DNA from: JAVJQS01 sp040218815 | GTDB taxonomy: Bacteria; Bacteroidota; Bacteroidia; Flavobacteriales_E; Vicingaceae | DNA: 64,000 nt | Assembly: GCA_040218815.1 (NCBI GenBank) | Contig: JAVJQS010000008.1 | Location: 62,001-126,000, forward strand | Direction: 5' to 3' | Shown here: in pieces, positions 36,798 to 44,979 of the stretch | How the letters are laid out: the number at the start of each line of letters is the position of its first letter | How positions within the stretch are numbered: position 1 is the stretch's first letter | The notes under the pieces: generated by a model | The model's input: the letters and a program-made list of their open reading frames with translations, nothing else | What the model was told of the DNA's origin: nothing | Databases searched by the model: none | Position numbers and translations under genes: made by a program

Positions 36798-36909
36798 AAT
36801 CCAAACAAAAGAGCAGCTTCACTTGATCGTAAAAACGTCAAGCTCGCTGGTAAGTTTTGGAGAGAAAACGAAGAGGCTTCCAGAAAAGGAAGCCTTTTTT
36901 GTTTGGATT
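36798..36909 (+). repeat. 112-base unit closed by a 13-bp inverted repeat, possible small RNA
   Basis: AATCCAAACAAAA (36798-36810) is perfectly complementary to TTTTGTTTGGATT (36897-36909). Between them lie a small hairpin (CTTGA/TCAAG near 36822-36842) and a strong terminator hairpin (36874-36895). The whole can fold as a multi-branched structure. The overlapping 67-codon open frame 36720-36923 runs through the tRNA-like tail and the terminator and is unlikely to be a protein. It could be a small RNA, a MITE-like insertion or structured spacer. Confidence 0.35.
36874..36901 (+). terminator. Terminator hairpin after tail copy 2
   Basis: AGGCTTCC-AGAAAA-GGAAGCCT, 8 bp, followed by TTTTTTG. 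No protein gene ends upstream of it on the plus strand, so it suggests either readthrough control of the tRNA transcript or a separate short noncoding transcript. Confidence 0.75.
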
Positions 36910-36943
36910 TAGACTACGGTTAACAATGGAACTTTTTTTTATG

Positions 36944-36960
36944 ATTCCAGTGGCACCACT
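36944..36960 (+). repeat. tRNA-Phe 3'-tail repeat, copy 3 (one base shorter)
   Basis: ATTCCAGTGGCACCACT: same as copies 1 and 2 except for loss of the C in AGCTGG; it starts 168 bases after copy 2. A run of eight T lies just upstream. It is the last element before the glycan cluster, whose first ATG is at 37097. Confidence 0.85.
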
Positions 36961-37096
36961 TTCAAATAGACCCCAGTTATTCATTTAGCTAAGTTTTTTG
37001 TTATACAAGTGTTAGGATAAGGACAATAGGATTTGACCTTCTAGCCTTAAAGCTACTTAAGTATTTATAACTCGTTTGATTACTTTTGACTCCAAT

Positions 37097-38968
37097 ATGA
37101 TAAGCTCTCTATTGTTTAAGTCAAATACCCCTCGTTGGATTATCTTCCTCATTGACTTGGGTATTGTAGCATTTGCTGCTTTCATGGCTTATATACTTCG
37201 GTTCAATTTTGCTATTCCCGATAGTGAAATACCCTTAATAAAGTTCGCTGTTGTAAGTATTTTTTTAAGCAGAATACTACTTTTTGTGATAGGGAAAACA
37301 TATACTGGTATAATTCGCTATACCAGCACAGAAGATGCGCGCAAAATACTGATTGTTAACTTTATAGGTAGCGTTTTGATTGGGTTAAACAACCTAATAA
37401 GCTTCTACTTAATAGGGATCTATGCTGTGCCTTTTTCAATTGTTATCCTAGAGTTTTTGCTCACATCAAGCATCATGATTTTTTCAAGATCCTTAGTAAA
37501 AATGATATACGATGAATTCAAAAATCCTGCTGCTGATCGAAATCCGATTCTAATTTTTGGAGCGGGTGAAGCAGGAATGATTGCAAAAAGGACAATAGAC
37601 AGAGACACAAAAAGTAATTTTAATGTAGTTGGATTTGTAGATGACGATAAAAAGAAAAGTAAACGTAAGTTAGAAAACAAACCTATCTACTATTCAAATG
37701 AGCTGGATCAGGTTTTAGAAAGTAATAGCATAAGTCATTTAATTGTTTCTATCCAGAACATATCAAAACTGCGTTTGCAAGAAATTGTTGAAACCTGTTT
37801 AGCTCATAATGTGCAGGTATTGAATGTGCCCTCAGCCTCTAGCTGGATCAATGGTGAGCTTAGCGTAAAGCAAATTAGACAGATAAAGATTGAAGATTTG
37901 CTAGGAAGATCTCCAATTGAACTTTCAGTAAAAACCATTGAGCAACAATTGAATGGCAAAGTGGTCCTAATTAGTGGAGCTGGTGGCTCTATAGGCAGCG
38001 AGTTGGTTAGGCAAGTGGTAAAATTTGCGCCTAAGAAAGTGTTATTGCTAGATCAAGCAGAATCAGACTTATATGATTTAGAGATGGAGTTATCCTCTAA
38101 TAAAAATGCAAGTTGCACCGAATTGGTGATTGGAGATGTAACCAACTTGCAACGGATGAAAAAAGTTTTTTCATTCTTTCAGCCTGAAATTGTTTACCAT
38201 GCAGCTGCTTATAAGCATGTTCCGTTAATGGAAAAAAATCCAGCAGAAGCAATTTCCACAAATATAGTGGGCTCAAAAATTATGGCTGACTTATCGGTCG
38301 AGTTTGGTGTCCAATCTTTTGTAATGGTTTCTACTGATAAAGCAGTTAATCCAACTAATGTTATGGGAGCAACCAAACGTGTAGCTGAGATTTATATCCA
38401 ATCTTTGAATAAAACTGCGAAGACAAACTTTATTACCACACGTTTTGGAAATGTGTTGGGCTCAAATGGATCAGTTATTCCACTGTTTAAAAAACAAATA
38501 GAAAGTGGTGGGCCAATTACGGTTACCCACCCTGAAATCACAAGGTATTTTATGACAATACCGGAAGCTTGTCAACTTGTTTTGGAGGCTGGATCAGCCG
38601 GAAAAGGGGGAGAAGTTTTTATTTTTGATATGGGTAAATCTATAAAAATTAAAGACTTGGCTTCTCAAATGATTCAGCTTTCAGGATTAGAGGAAGGTAA
38701 AGACATTCAAATCGTTTACACCCAATTGAGGCCTGGCGAAAAATTGTATGAAGAGTTACTCAACAACAAAGAGAATACCTTGCCGACTCATCATCCTCAA
38801 ATAATGATTGCTCGAGTAGAAGAGACTAAATACGATACAATAAATACAATAGTTAATCAACTATCAGCAGATTTAACTGAAAAAACTAATGAAGACTTGG
38901 TTTGGACTTTAAAGCAACTAGTGCCCGAATATAAAAGCAACAACTCTGTATTTGAAGCCTTGGATTGA
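37097..38968 (+). CDS. Membrane-bound nucleotide-sugar 4,6-dehydratase (PglF/WbpM/CapD type)
   Basis: About 623 residues from the ATG at 37097; a TTG seven codons earlier is less likely. Four N-terminal membrane helices (to about residue 140), a CoA-binding-like Rossmann domain (ILIFGAGEAGMIA near 150), then the catalytic SDR domain (GAGGSIGSELVRQ near 294, STDKAVNPTNVMGATKR). The active site has Met in place of the usual Tyr, as in WbpM/PglF. Known members convert UDP-GlcNAc to UDP-4-keto-6-deoxy-GlcNAc. It is the first gene of the glycan cluster and is followed by a matching aminotransferase and sugar transferase. Confidence 0.93.
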   Translation: MISSLLFKSNTPRWIIFLIDLGIVAFAAFMAYILRFNFAIPDSEIPLIKFAVVSIFLSRILLFVIGKTYTGIIRYTSTEDARKILIVNFIGSVLIGLNNLISFYLIGIYAVPFSIVILEFLLTSSIMIFSRSLVKMIYDEFKNPAADRNPILIFGAGEAGMIAKRTIDRDTKSNFNVVGFVDDDKKKSKRKLENKPIYYSNELDQVLESNSISHLIVSIQNISKLRLQEIVETCLAHNVQVLNVPSASSWINGELSVKQIRQIKIEDLLGRSPIELSVKTIEQQLNGKVVLISGAGGSIGSELVRQVVKFAPKKVLLLDQAESDLYDLEMELSSNKNASCTELVIGDVTNLQRMKKVFSFFQPEIVYHAAAYKHVPLMEKNPAEAISTNIVGSKIMADLSVEFGVQSFVMVSTDKAVNPTNVMGATKRVAEIYIQSLNKTAKTNFITTRFGNVLGSNGSVIPLFKKQIESGGPITVTHPEITRYFMTIPEACQLVLEAGSAGKGGEVFIFDMGKSIKIKDLASQMIQLSGLEEGKDIQIVYTQLRPGEKLYEELLNNKENTLPTHHPQIMIARVEETKYDTINTIVNQLSADLTEKTNEDLVWTLKQLVPEYKSNNSVFEALD

Positions 38969-39023
38969 AAAATATGTTATCAATCAAAATGAATACTTGA
39001 TTGTTATTTAAGAAACTGAAATT

Positions 39024-40238
39024 ATGATTCCATTTTCACCACCTAAAATATATCAAGAAATTATTGATGAAGTTATTGACACCCTCAATTCGGGTTGGAT
39101 AACAACAGGGCCGAAAACAAAGCAGCTTGAGAAAAATTTAGCCGAATTCTGTAATGTAGAAAAAGCAATATGCTTGAACTCCGCGACCATAGGAATGGAG
39201 TTAATGTTACGTTGGCTAGGCGTTAAGGAAGGCGATGAAGTAATTGTTCCTGCCTATACTTATTGTGCCACTGCCAATGTAGTATTGCATTGTGGCGCAA
39301 CTCCAGTAATGGTAGACTGTAAAGATGATTTTAACATTGATGTCTCAGCAGTTAAATCAAAAATTACTTCTAAAACAAAAGCTATTATTCCAGTTGATGT
39401 TGGGGGTTACCCTTGTGATTATGAGGCCTTGAATGAGTTGATAAATAGCGAAGAGGTAATTAAGTTGTTTCAAGCATCAAGCCCAGAACAAGTAAAATTA
39501 GGACGCATATTTTTGATGGCTGATGCAGCACATAGTTTAGGTGCCACTTACAATGGGTCCAGTTTAGGCAGGCAAGCTGATGCCACTGTATTTTCTTTTC
39601 ATGCTGTAAAAAACCTAACTACAGCAGAAGGTGGAGCCGTTGTGCTAAACTTACCAGAAGGGATTGACAATTCAGTGGTTTATCAGGAGTTAAATGTAAA
39701 ATCATTGCATGGACAAAGTAAGGATGCGTTAGCTAAAACTACTGGAAATTGGCGTTACGATGTTGTAGAACCAGGCTATAAAGCTAACATGACAGATATT
39801 TTGGCCTCACTTGGTTTGGTAGAACTTAAAAGATATAATACTGAAACCATTCCTCGTAGGAAAAAAATTGTTGAAAGATATGCAAAAGCCTTTGAGGCAT
39901 GCAATTGGGCAGAATTACCTCCATTGACAGCAGCGAGAAAAGAATCTTCTTATCACCTTTTTATGTTGAGAGTAAATGGAATACATGAAGAGCAAAGAGA
40001 TGCTATTATCAGTGAAATTTTCAATCAAGGAGTTTCAGTGAATGTCCACTTTCAGCCTTTGCCATTATTGACAGTTTATAAGTCAAGGGGGTATAATATG
40101 CAGGATTTTCCTGTGGCTTTCAATAACTATGAACGTGAAATATCATTACCTGTTTATTATGACTTAAGTGATGAGCAAGTAGATCAAATTATTGAAGCTG
40201 TGAAATATGCTGTGGATAAAGTAATCGATGAAAGATGA
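39024..40238 (+). CDS. DegT/DnrJ/EryC1/StrS-family sugar aminotransferase
   Basis: 404 residues. A PLP-dependent enzyme aminating a keto-sugar nucleotide; the catalytic lysine is Lys196 in FHAVKNLTTAEGG, and the upstream aspartate motif ADAAHSLGATY is present. N-terminal PFSPPKIYQEIIDEV and GWITTGPKTKQLE are family typical. It lies 55 bases after the PglF-type dehydratase, so the product is probably UDP-4-amino-4,6-dideoxy-GlcNAc (inference). Its stop overlaps the start of the sugar transferase by 4 bases. Confidence 0.92.
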   Translation: MIPFSPPKIYQEIIDEVIDTLNSGWITTGPKTKQLEKNLAEFCNVEKAICLNSATIGMELMLRWLGVKEGDEVIVPAYTYCATANVVLHCGATPVMVDCKDDFNIDVSAVKSKITSKTKAIIPVDVGGYPCDYEALNELINSEEVIKLFQASSPEQVKLGRIFLMADAAHSLGATYNGSSLGRQADATVFSFHAVKNLTTAEGGAVVLNLPEGIDNSVVYQELNVKSLHGQSKDALAKTTGNWRYDVVEPGYKANMTDILASLGLVELKRYNTETIPRRKKIVERYAKAFEACNWAELPPLTAARKESSYHLFMLRVNGIHEEQRDAIISEIFNQGVSVNVHFQPLPLLTVYKSRGYNMQDFPVAFNNYEREISLPVYYDLSDEQVDQIIEAVKYAVDKVIDER

Positions 40239-40825
40239 TCAAAAGGCTCTTTGATTTATTTGCAACTTCAGTTGCCCTCATTATCCTTTTGCCCTTGTTT
40301 TTTATAATCGCATTATTGATTGTTTCTAATTCAAAAGGTGGAGTTTATTACAAACAAGAACGAATTGGAAAAAATCGAAAAAAGTTTACGCTCTACAAGT
40401 TTAGAAGCATGAAAATAGATGCCCATAAAAAAGGCTTGCTTACAGTAGGAGAAAACGATAAGCGAATCACATCGATAGGCTATTACCTGAGAAAATACAA
40501 ATTGGATGAATTACCGCAATTACTCAATATTTTAAAAAATGATATGAGTCTTGTTGGACCACGACCCGAAGTCGAAAAGTATGTTGATTTATATAATGAT
40601 GAGCAGCTAAAAGTGTTAGAGGTTAAACCTGGTTTAACCGATTTAGCCTCTCTAGTTTATATAAATGAAAATGAAATTCTTGCTAAGTCTGAGGATCCTG
40701 AGAAAACATATATTCATAAAATACTTCCTCAGAAATTGTCTTTAAATCTTAAATATATTGAGCAACAAAGCTTTTGGTTTGATTTGAAAATAATCTTTAG
40801 AACCTTGAGAAAAATTATTCGCTGA
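40235..40825 (+). CDS. Initiating phosphoglycosyl transferase (PglC/WcaJ-core type sugar transferase)
   Basis: 196 residues: the minimal monotopic form with one hydrophobic re-entrant N-terminal segment (about 9-30). Signature motifs are YKQERIGKNRKKFTLYKFRSM, LRKYKLDELPQLLNILK and DMSLVGPRPEVEKY. It loads the first sugar phosphate onto undecaprenyl phosphate at the inner membrane. Together with the two preceding genes it suggests a diacetylbacillosamine-like or related first sugar. It converges on, and overlaps by 11 bases, the Wzy-like gene. Confidence 0.93.
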   Translation: MIKRLFDLFATSVALIILLPLFFIIALLIVSNSKGGVYYKQERIGKNRKKFTLYKFRSMKIDAHKKGLLTVGENDKRITSIGYYLRKYKLDELPQLLNILKNDMSLVGPRPEVEKYVDLYNDEQLKVLEVKPGLTDLASLVYINENEILAKSEDPEKTYIHKILPQKLSLNLKYIEQQSFWFDLKIIFRTLRKIIR

Positions 40826-42029
40826 ATTCCTTTTCAACAGGAGCGTGAAAGAATAATAAACTGTTGAAAAAGGCAAAGAAAACAACCCCATACTCTCGTT
40901 CTAAAAATGATTCTGCTAAAAATACCATGAGCACAATTAAACAAAAGAAGAGGTAGAGTTGGTTTTTTATTCTAGAGGCAAAAAGCATTGGCACTAAAAA
41001 GCTTATTAGCCAAATTAAAGTACCTATAATGCCAAAAGTAAGGAGCCATTCTAAATACTGATTGTGGGCATTTAGTCTATTATTGTAAGCGTAGGTAATT
41101 CCATTTTTTTTATAAGATTTTACTAGCTCATCCTTTGTATCACCAGTGCCTACACCGAGTAAAGGCTGCTCCTCTAAAATTTCAAAAACTTCTTGCCAGA
41201 TTAGAACCCTCAATCGACTGCTTTCTTTAGAGTCTTTTGGGATATTTTCTGTAGTGAATATATTACTAATGCTTTGAAAACGTGATTTAATTGTATCTAC
41301 CTGACTAAATAGTATCACCAATACTGCAATGAAAAATGAAATAAAAAGTAAAGCTGATTTCTTTTTGAAAGGACGCAAGCTTTGAATTAAAAAAATAAGT
41401 ACTAGTAACACTGTAGTAATCGTTCCTATTTTGCTGTTTAGGAGTAGATTAAAGCCAATAAAAAATATAACTAAGGCAAAAATCAAGATCTTTTTTTCGC
41501 TCGTATCTTGGTTAAACCTTAATAGGTTGAATAAAAAGACCAATCCTAAGTTTATGTAGGTTGAAAAATAGGAGGGATGCATAAATATTGAAAGCTCGAT
41601 ATAGGTTGGGATGTAACTAAATGAATTATTTGAGTAGCTGATTATGAAAGATGAAATTGCTGCAACAATGCATGATACAATAAAGACTTTTGTAATCAGT
41701 AGAAAGTTCTTTTTTTCAAGTCGATTCAAAGCAGAAAGAAAAATTGGTAAAAATAAAAGAGAAAGCTTATACTCTAGATCTCTCTTTCCAAAAGCCTGAT
41801 TTTCAGTCCACATCATGCCAAGCAGGTAAATAATATAGCAGAAAGTGAATAAGATGAAAAGTTTATTGTGACGAAGGTTGTAAAGTGTTTGTTTTATGGA
41901 CTGGCAGCTAAGAATAGCTAAAAACAACAATAAGATGGAAGGGCCTAAAAAAAAATTAAAGGGCAAAAATGCTACAATAAGTAATACAATATAAAAAGGA
42001 AGACGTTTAAATGTAACGAGATTTTTCAT
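40815..42029 (-). CDS. O-antigen ligase/polymerase family membrane protein (Wzy/WaaL-like)
   Basis: 404 residues with about 10-12 membrane helices. The large periplasmic loop toward the C-terminal third has LLGVGTGDTKDEL and NRLNAHNQYLEWLLTFGIIG, the H-N-x-Y-L pattern of the O-antigen ligase (Wzy_C) family. It either polymerises repeat units or ligates glycan to a carrier; sequence alone does not decide. It is the last gene of the minus-strand glycan run. Confidence 0.85.
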   Translation of the reverse strand: MKNLVTFKRLPFYIVLLIVAFLPFNFFLGPSILLLFLAILSCQSIKQTLYNLRHNKLFILFTFCYIIYLLGMMWTENQAFGKRDLEYKLSLLFLPIFLSALNRLEKKNFLLITKVFIVSCIVAAISSFIISYSNNSFSYIPTYIELSIFMHPSYFSTYINLGLVFLFNLLRFNQDTSEKKILIFALVIFFIGFNLLLNSKIGTITTVLLVLIFLIQSLRPFKKKSALLFISFFIAVLVILFSQVDTIKSRFQSISNIFTTENIPKDSKESSRLRVLIWQEVFEILEEQPLLGVGTGDTKDELVKSYKKNGITYAYNNRLNAHNQYLEWLLTFGIIGTLIWLISFLVPMLFASRIKNQLYLFFCLIVLMVFLAESFLEREYGVVFFAFFNSLLFFHAPVEKEFSE

Positions 42030-42054
42030 GCTTTATATTAGTCGGTTAACTAAC

Positions 42055-42624
42055 TCATTCGGCCCAATTTTTATAAAAACTCAAAAGTTCAGGATGTTTC
42101 TCTAAATAGGGCTTATCCAATTCACGGGTATCCCCAATTTTTTTTGCAGGATTTCCTGCAATAATTGAAAATTCATCAAACTCTCCTTTTACATAACTAT
42201 AAGCGCTTACAAGTGACCCTTTCCCAATTGTTGTGCCTGGCATAATTACGGTGTGAGGACCAATAAAGCAATATTTACCTATAGAAACAGAGGCTTTATT
42301 GTAGGCTACTAAGTCCTTATGTTTTCGATATTCTGCACCATATAATCGAATAGAAATATGGCTTGAATGAGTTAAAATGCTAATGTAATTCGTGATTTGG
42401 CATCCTTCGTTTATTGTGATGCCATTAGAGGCATCGATTGTATTGTAGTGTCCTATAAAAACATTTGTCTCGATGTTTAAATTTTCTGGGTTTCCCAGAT
42501 TTGTTGTATTTCCAATTCTAACATCTGGTATGATATTGCCTTTTTTATCTTTTACGAGGCTATTCATGCTTGGCTTAAAATGTCGCCACATGTAGTTAAA
42601 GATTCTGTTTTTTAGGCTCATCAT
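42055..42624 (-). CDS. Hexapeptide-repeat (left-handed beta-helix) acyltransferase
   Basis: 189 residues. Repeated [LIV]-G-x-x-x-x motifs (NTTNLGNPENLNIETNVFIG, IGKYCFIGPHTVIMPGTTIG, KGSLVSAYSYVKGEF) and the closing GNPAKKIGDT motif show a CatB/WcaF-like acetyltransferase. Likely substrate: a sugar hydroxyl or amino group in this glycan. It lacks the extra N-terminal domain of PglD, so it is not a clear bacillosamine N-acetyltransferase, although it is the only candidate in the cluster. Confidence 0.88.
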   Translation of the reverse strand: MMSLKNRIFNYMWRHFKPSMNSLVKDKKGNIIPDVRIGNTTNLGNPENLNIETNVFIGHYNTIDASNGITINEGCQITNYISILTHSSHISIRLYGAEYRKHKDLVAYNKASVSIGKYCFIGPHTVIMPGTTIGKGSLVSAYSYVKGEFDEFSIIAGNPAKKIGDTRELDKPYLEKHPELLSFYKNWAE

Positions 42625-42677
42625 GATGAATTGAATAATGTTGTCTTTGAAATTACTGCGTTTTCAATAGTGTGGCT

Positions 42678-43733
42678 TTAGCCGAAATGATTTTTCAATG
42701 ACTTGGCAATTTTCATTCCTGCATCTCCTTCCCCATATAGTGATTTGTCAAAATTTAAATTTTTATGCTTAACGGCTTTTGCCTCATCAACCAACTGCTC
42801 TTTATTTGCTCCTACCAATACATTAAAACCATGATTAACCAACTCTACCCACTCCGTTTGATCACGCATGGTTATGCAGGGCTTCTTAAAGAAAAAAGCT
42901 TCTTTTTGTAATCCTCCACTATCGGTTATCACGCCAATACAATTCTCTAATTTCTCAATCATTTCTAAATAACCCATGGGCTCAATAGTTTCTACTTCAA
43001 TATTTAAATTGTTTTTATCTATAACTGCTTTGGTTCGGGGGTGCAAGGGTAAAATTACTTTTGTTTCTTTGTGGATTTCATTTAGCCCCTCAATCAAGGC
43101 CCTAAGCCTATCCAAATCGTCTGTATTTTCAGCACGATGTAAAGTGCATAAAAAGAACTCTTCAGTGGGTTTTTTATCTTTCAATTGAGCAGCATAAAAT
43201 AAAGCAGCATCGAGCATCACATCTCCAACACATTCTATTTTTATCCCAAAATTATCATAGCCTTCAGCTTTTAAGTTTTTACCTGCTTGTTCAGTAGGGG
43301 TATACAGTATATCTGAAATCCTATCTGTTAAAATCCGATTTACTTCCTCAGGCATTTGCATATTAAAGCTTCTTAAACCTGCTTCAACATGAGCAACTGG
43401 AATATGTAATTTCTTAGCTGCCAAAGCACCTGCTAGGGTGCTGTTGGTATCACCATAAACTAATAAAACATCTGGCTTTTCGTCTAAAATAATTTCCTCA
43501 ATCTTTTCCAGCATTCTGCCCGTCATTGCACCGTGATTTACTCCATGAATATCGAGGTTAAAGCTGGGCTTTGGAATTTGCATTTCTTCGAAGAAAACGG
43601 CTGACATATTAGTATCAAAATGCTGACCGGTATGGATTATTACTTCATCTACTTCAAGTGCTTTTAAAGCACGACTTACAACAGCTGCTTTTACGAATTG
43701 CGGTCTGGCTCCTACGATAGTAACTACTTTCAT
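42678..43733 (-). CDS. wecB: UDP-N-acetylglucosamine 2-epimerase (non-hydrolysing)
   Basis: 351 residues. It interconverts UDP-GlcNAc and UDP-ManNAc. Motifs are IVGARPQFVKAAVVSRAL at the start, HVEAGLRSFNMQMPEEVNR, CTLHRAENTD and GVITDSGGLQKEAFF. No UDP-ManNAc dehydrogenase (WecC) is adjacent, so the ManNAc product may be used directly or by enzymes elsewhere; relatives also act on UDP-QuiNAc-type sugars. It overlaps the upstream glycosyltransferase by 4 bases (ATGA). Confidence 0.92.
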   Translation of the reverse strand: MKVVTIVGARPQFVKAAVVSRALKALEVDEVIIHTGQHFDTNMSAVFFEEMQIPKPSFNLDIHGVNHGAMTGRMLEKIEEIILDEKPDVLLVYGDTNSTLAGALAAKKLHIPVAHVEAGLRSFNMQMPEEVNRILTDRISDILYTPTEQAGKNLKAEGYDNFGIKIECVGDVMLDAALFYAAQLKDKKPTEEFFLCTLHRAENTDDLDRLRALIEGLNEIHKETKVILPLHPRTKAVIDKNNLNIEVETIEPMGYLEMIEKLENCIGVITDSGGLQKEAFFFKKPCITMRDQTEWVELVNHGFNVLVGANKEQLVDEAKAVKHKNLNFDKSLYGEGDAGMKIAKSLKNHFG

Positions 43734-44956
43734 TTCAATCCTTTTAATTTTTCAAAAAAGCTTTCTGCCAAGCTATTGCGATTAAATTTTTGCATCACAT
43801 ATTTTCTACCATTTTTACCCATTTGATCAATCAATTCAGGATTTTCTAAAATTTTTTGTACGGCCTTAACCATCGCTTTTTCATTTTCAGGTTCATAAAA
43901 CAAGCCAGCATCACCTTCATCAATAAACAGCTTTTTTGCTTCACCTTCCACACCTAGAAGCAAAGGAACTTTCATGGCTAAATTTTCAAAAATTTTTGAT
44001 GGAATAGCCCCCTTGAACAAATCTAACTTTTTAAGTGGAATAAGCGCAACATCAACAGCTTTAATTATTTCAGGCATTTTTTGTTTATCTACTGTTTCTA
44101 AAAATCGGAGATTTTTTAAGTTTAGACTATCTGCTTTTTTAAGCAAATCCTTTTTGCAAGGCCCACTTCCCAGAATTAAAAAATGTAGGTTTTTTTCTGT
44201 TTCTAAGATTTTTGCTGCTTTCAAAATTATTTCTAAACCTTGAGCATGGCCGATGATGCCTGCATATAAAAATAACTTATCGCTTGATGTAAAATTATTT
44301 TCTTCCCGCCAATTGCTTTGAATCTTGTCTGGATCATAAAAGTTTAAATCAACACCATTTGGGAGCCAATACACTTCCTTTTGTGGAAACCTGGACTTAA
44401 TATTTTGCACAATTCCTTGCGTCTGTCCAGTAATTAAACTCGCTTTTTTATAAAGTGACTCCTCTAGGTTTTGGGCTAGCTTTAAAAAAAAACGATTGGT
44501 GACCAACCCAAGTTTTTCAGCACTTTCAGGCCATAGATCTGATACATTAAAAATGAATCTAGCACCTTTTCGCTTTGCTAATAAGTAGGATGAAATTCCT
44601 AAGAATAAAGGTGGTGACTCACAAAGCACAAGATCATACTGTTTTTCTAGTTTCGAGCGACCAATCCAATAGGACGACCAAACAAAAGAAAAGTAATTCA
44701 ATAAGCGTTTAAAGATTGATTTTGAAGCTGAAACATAAATGGAAGAGCGATGTACTTTTAAGCCTTCCATATTTTCAGCTACATAGCTTTTCTCTTTGTA
44801 TTTAGGATGAATTTCCATTTTAGGATAGTTGGGCATAGCAGTTAGCACAGTAACATCGACTCCTAAAGCTTGAAGTCTCAAGGCTAACTCATAAAGGCGG
44901 TTTTGTGGGGCACCAACTTCAGGAGGAAAATATTGAGTATGGATTAAAAGTTTCAA
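43730..44956 (-). CDS. Glycosyltransferase family 4 (WbuB/WbpH-like)
   Basis: 408 residues, GT-B fold. The N-terminal domain starts LLIHTQYFPPEVGAPQNRLYELA, the WbuB-like opening. The C-terminal nucleotide-sugar domain has FLYAGIIGHAQGLEIILKAA, FLILGSGPCKKDLL and IPSKIFENLAMKVPLL with the E-x7-E-like region. Probably transfers an amino sugar to the lipid-linked glycan (WbuB homologues use FucNAc or QuiNAc type donors; inference). It is coupled to wecB. Confidence 0.9.
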   Translation of the reverse strand: MKLLIHTQYFPPEVGAPQNRLYELALRLQALGVDVTVLTAMPNYPKMEIHPKYKEKSYVAENMEGLKVHRSSIYVSASKSIFKRLLNYFSFVWSSYWIGRSKLEKQYDLVLCESPPLFLGISSYLLAKRKGARFIFNVSDLWPESAEKLGLVTNRFFLKLAQNLEESLYKKASLITGQTQGIVQNIKSRFPQKEVYWLPNGVDLNFYDPDKIQSNWREENNFTSSDKLFLYAGIIGHAQGLEIILKAAKILETEKNLHFLILGSGPCKKDLLKKADSLNLKNLRFLETVDKQKMPEIIKAVDVALIPLKKLDLFKGAIPSKIFENLAMKVPLLLGVEGEAKKLFIDEGDAGLFYEPENEKAMVKAVQKILENPELIDQMGKNGRKYVMQKFNRNSLAESFFEKLKGLK

Positions 44957-44979
44957 ATCAGTTTGCTAAAGGTGCGAAA

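Noticed and set aside
36798..36909. Integron attC site
   Set aside because: The inverted repeat lacks the GTTRRRY core and no integron integrase is present.
36720..36923. 67-codon open frame after tRNA-Phe as a protein gene
   Set aside because: It reads through the tRNA-tail copy and a terminator hairpin, has no promoter or start context, and its composition reflects those noncoding elements.
36620..36960. CRISPR array
   Set aside because: Only three copies, spacers of 138 and 150 bases, and the repeat is the tRNA 3' end; no cas genes anywhere in the window.
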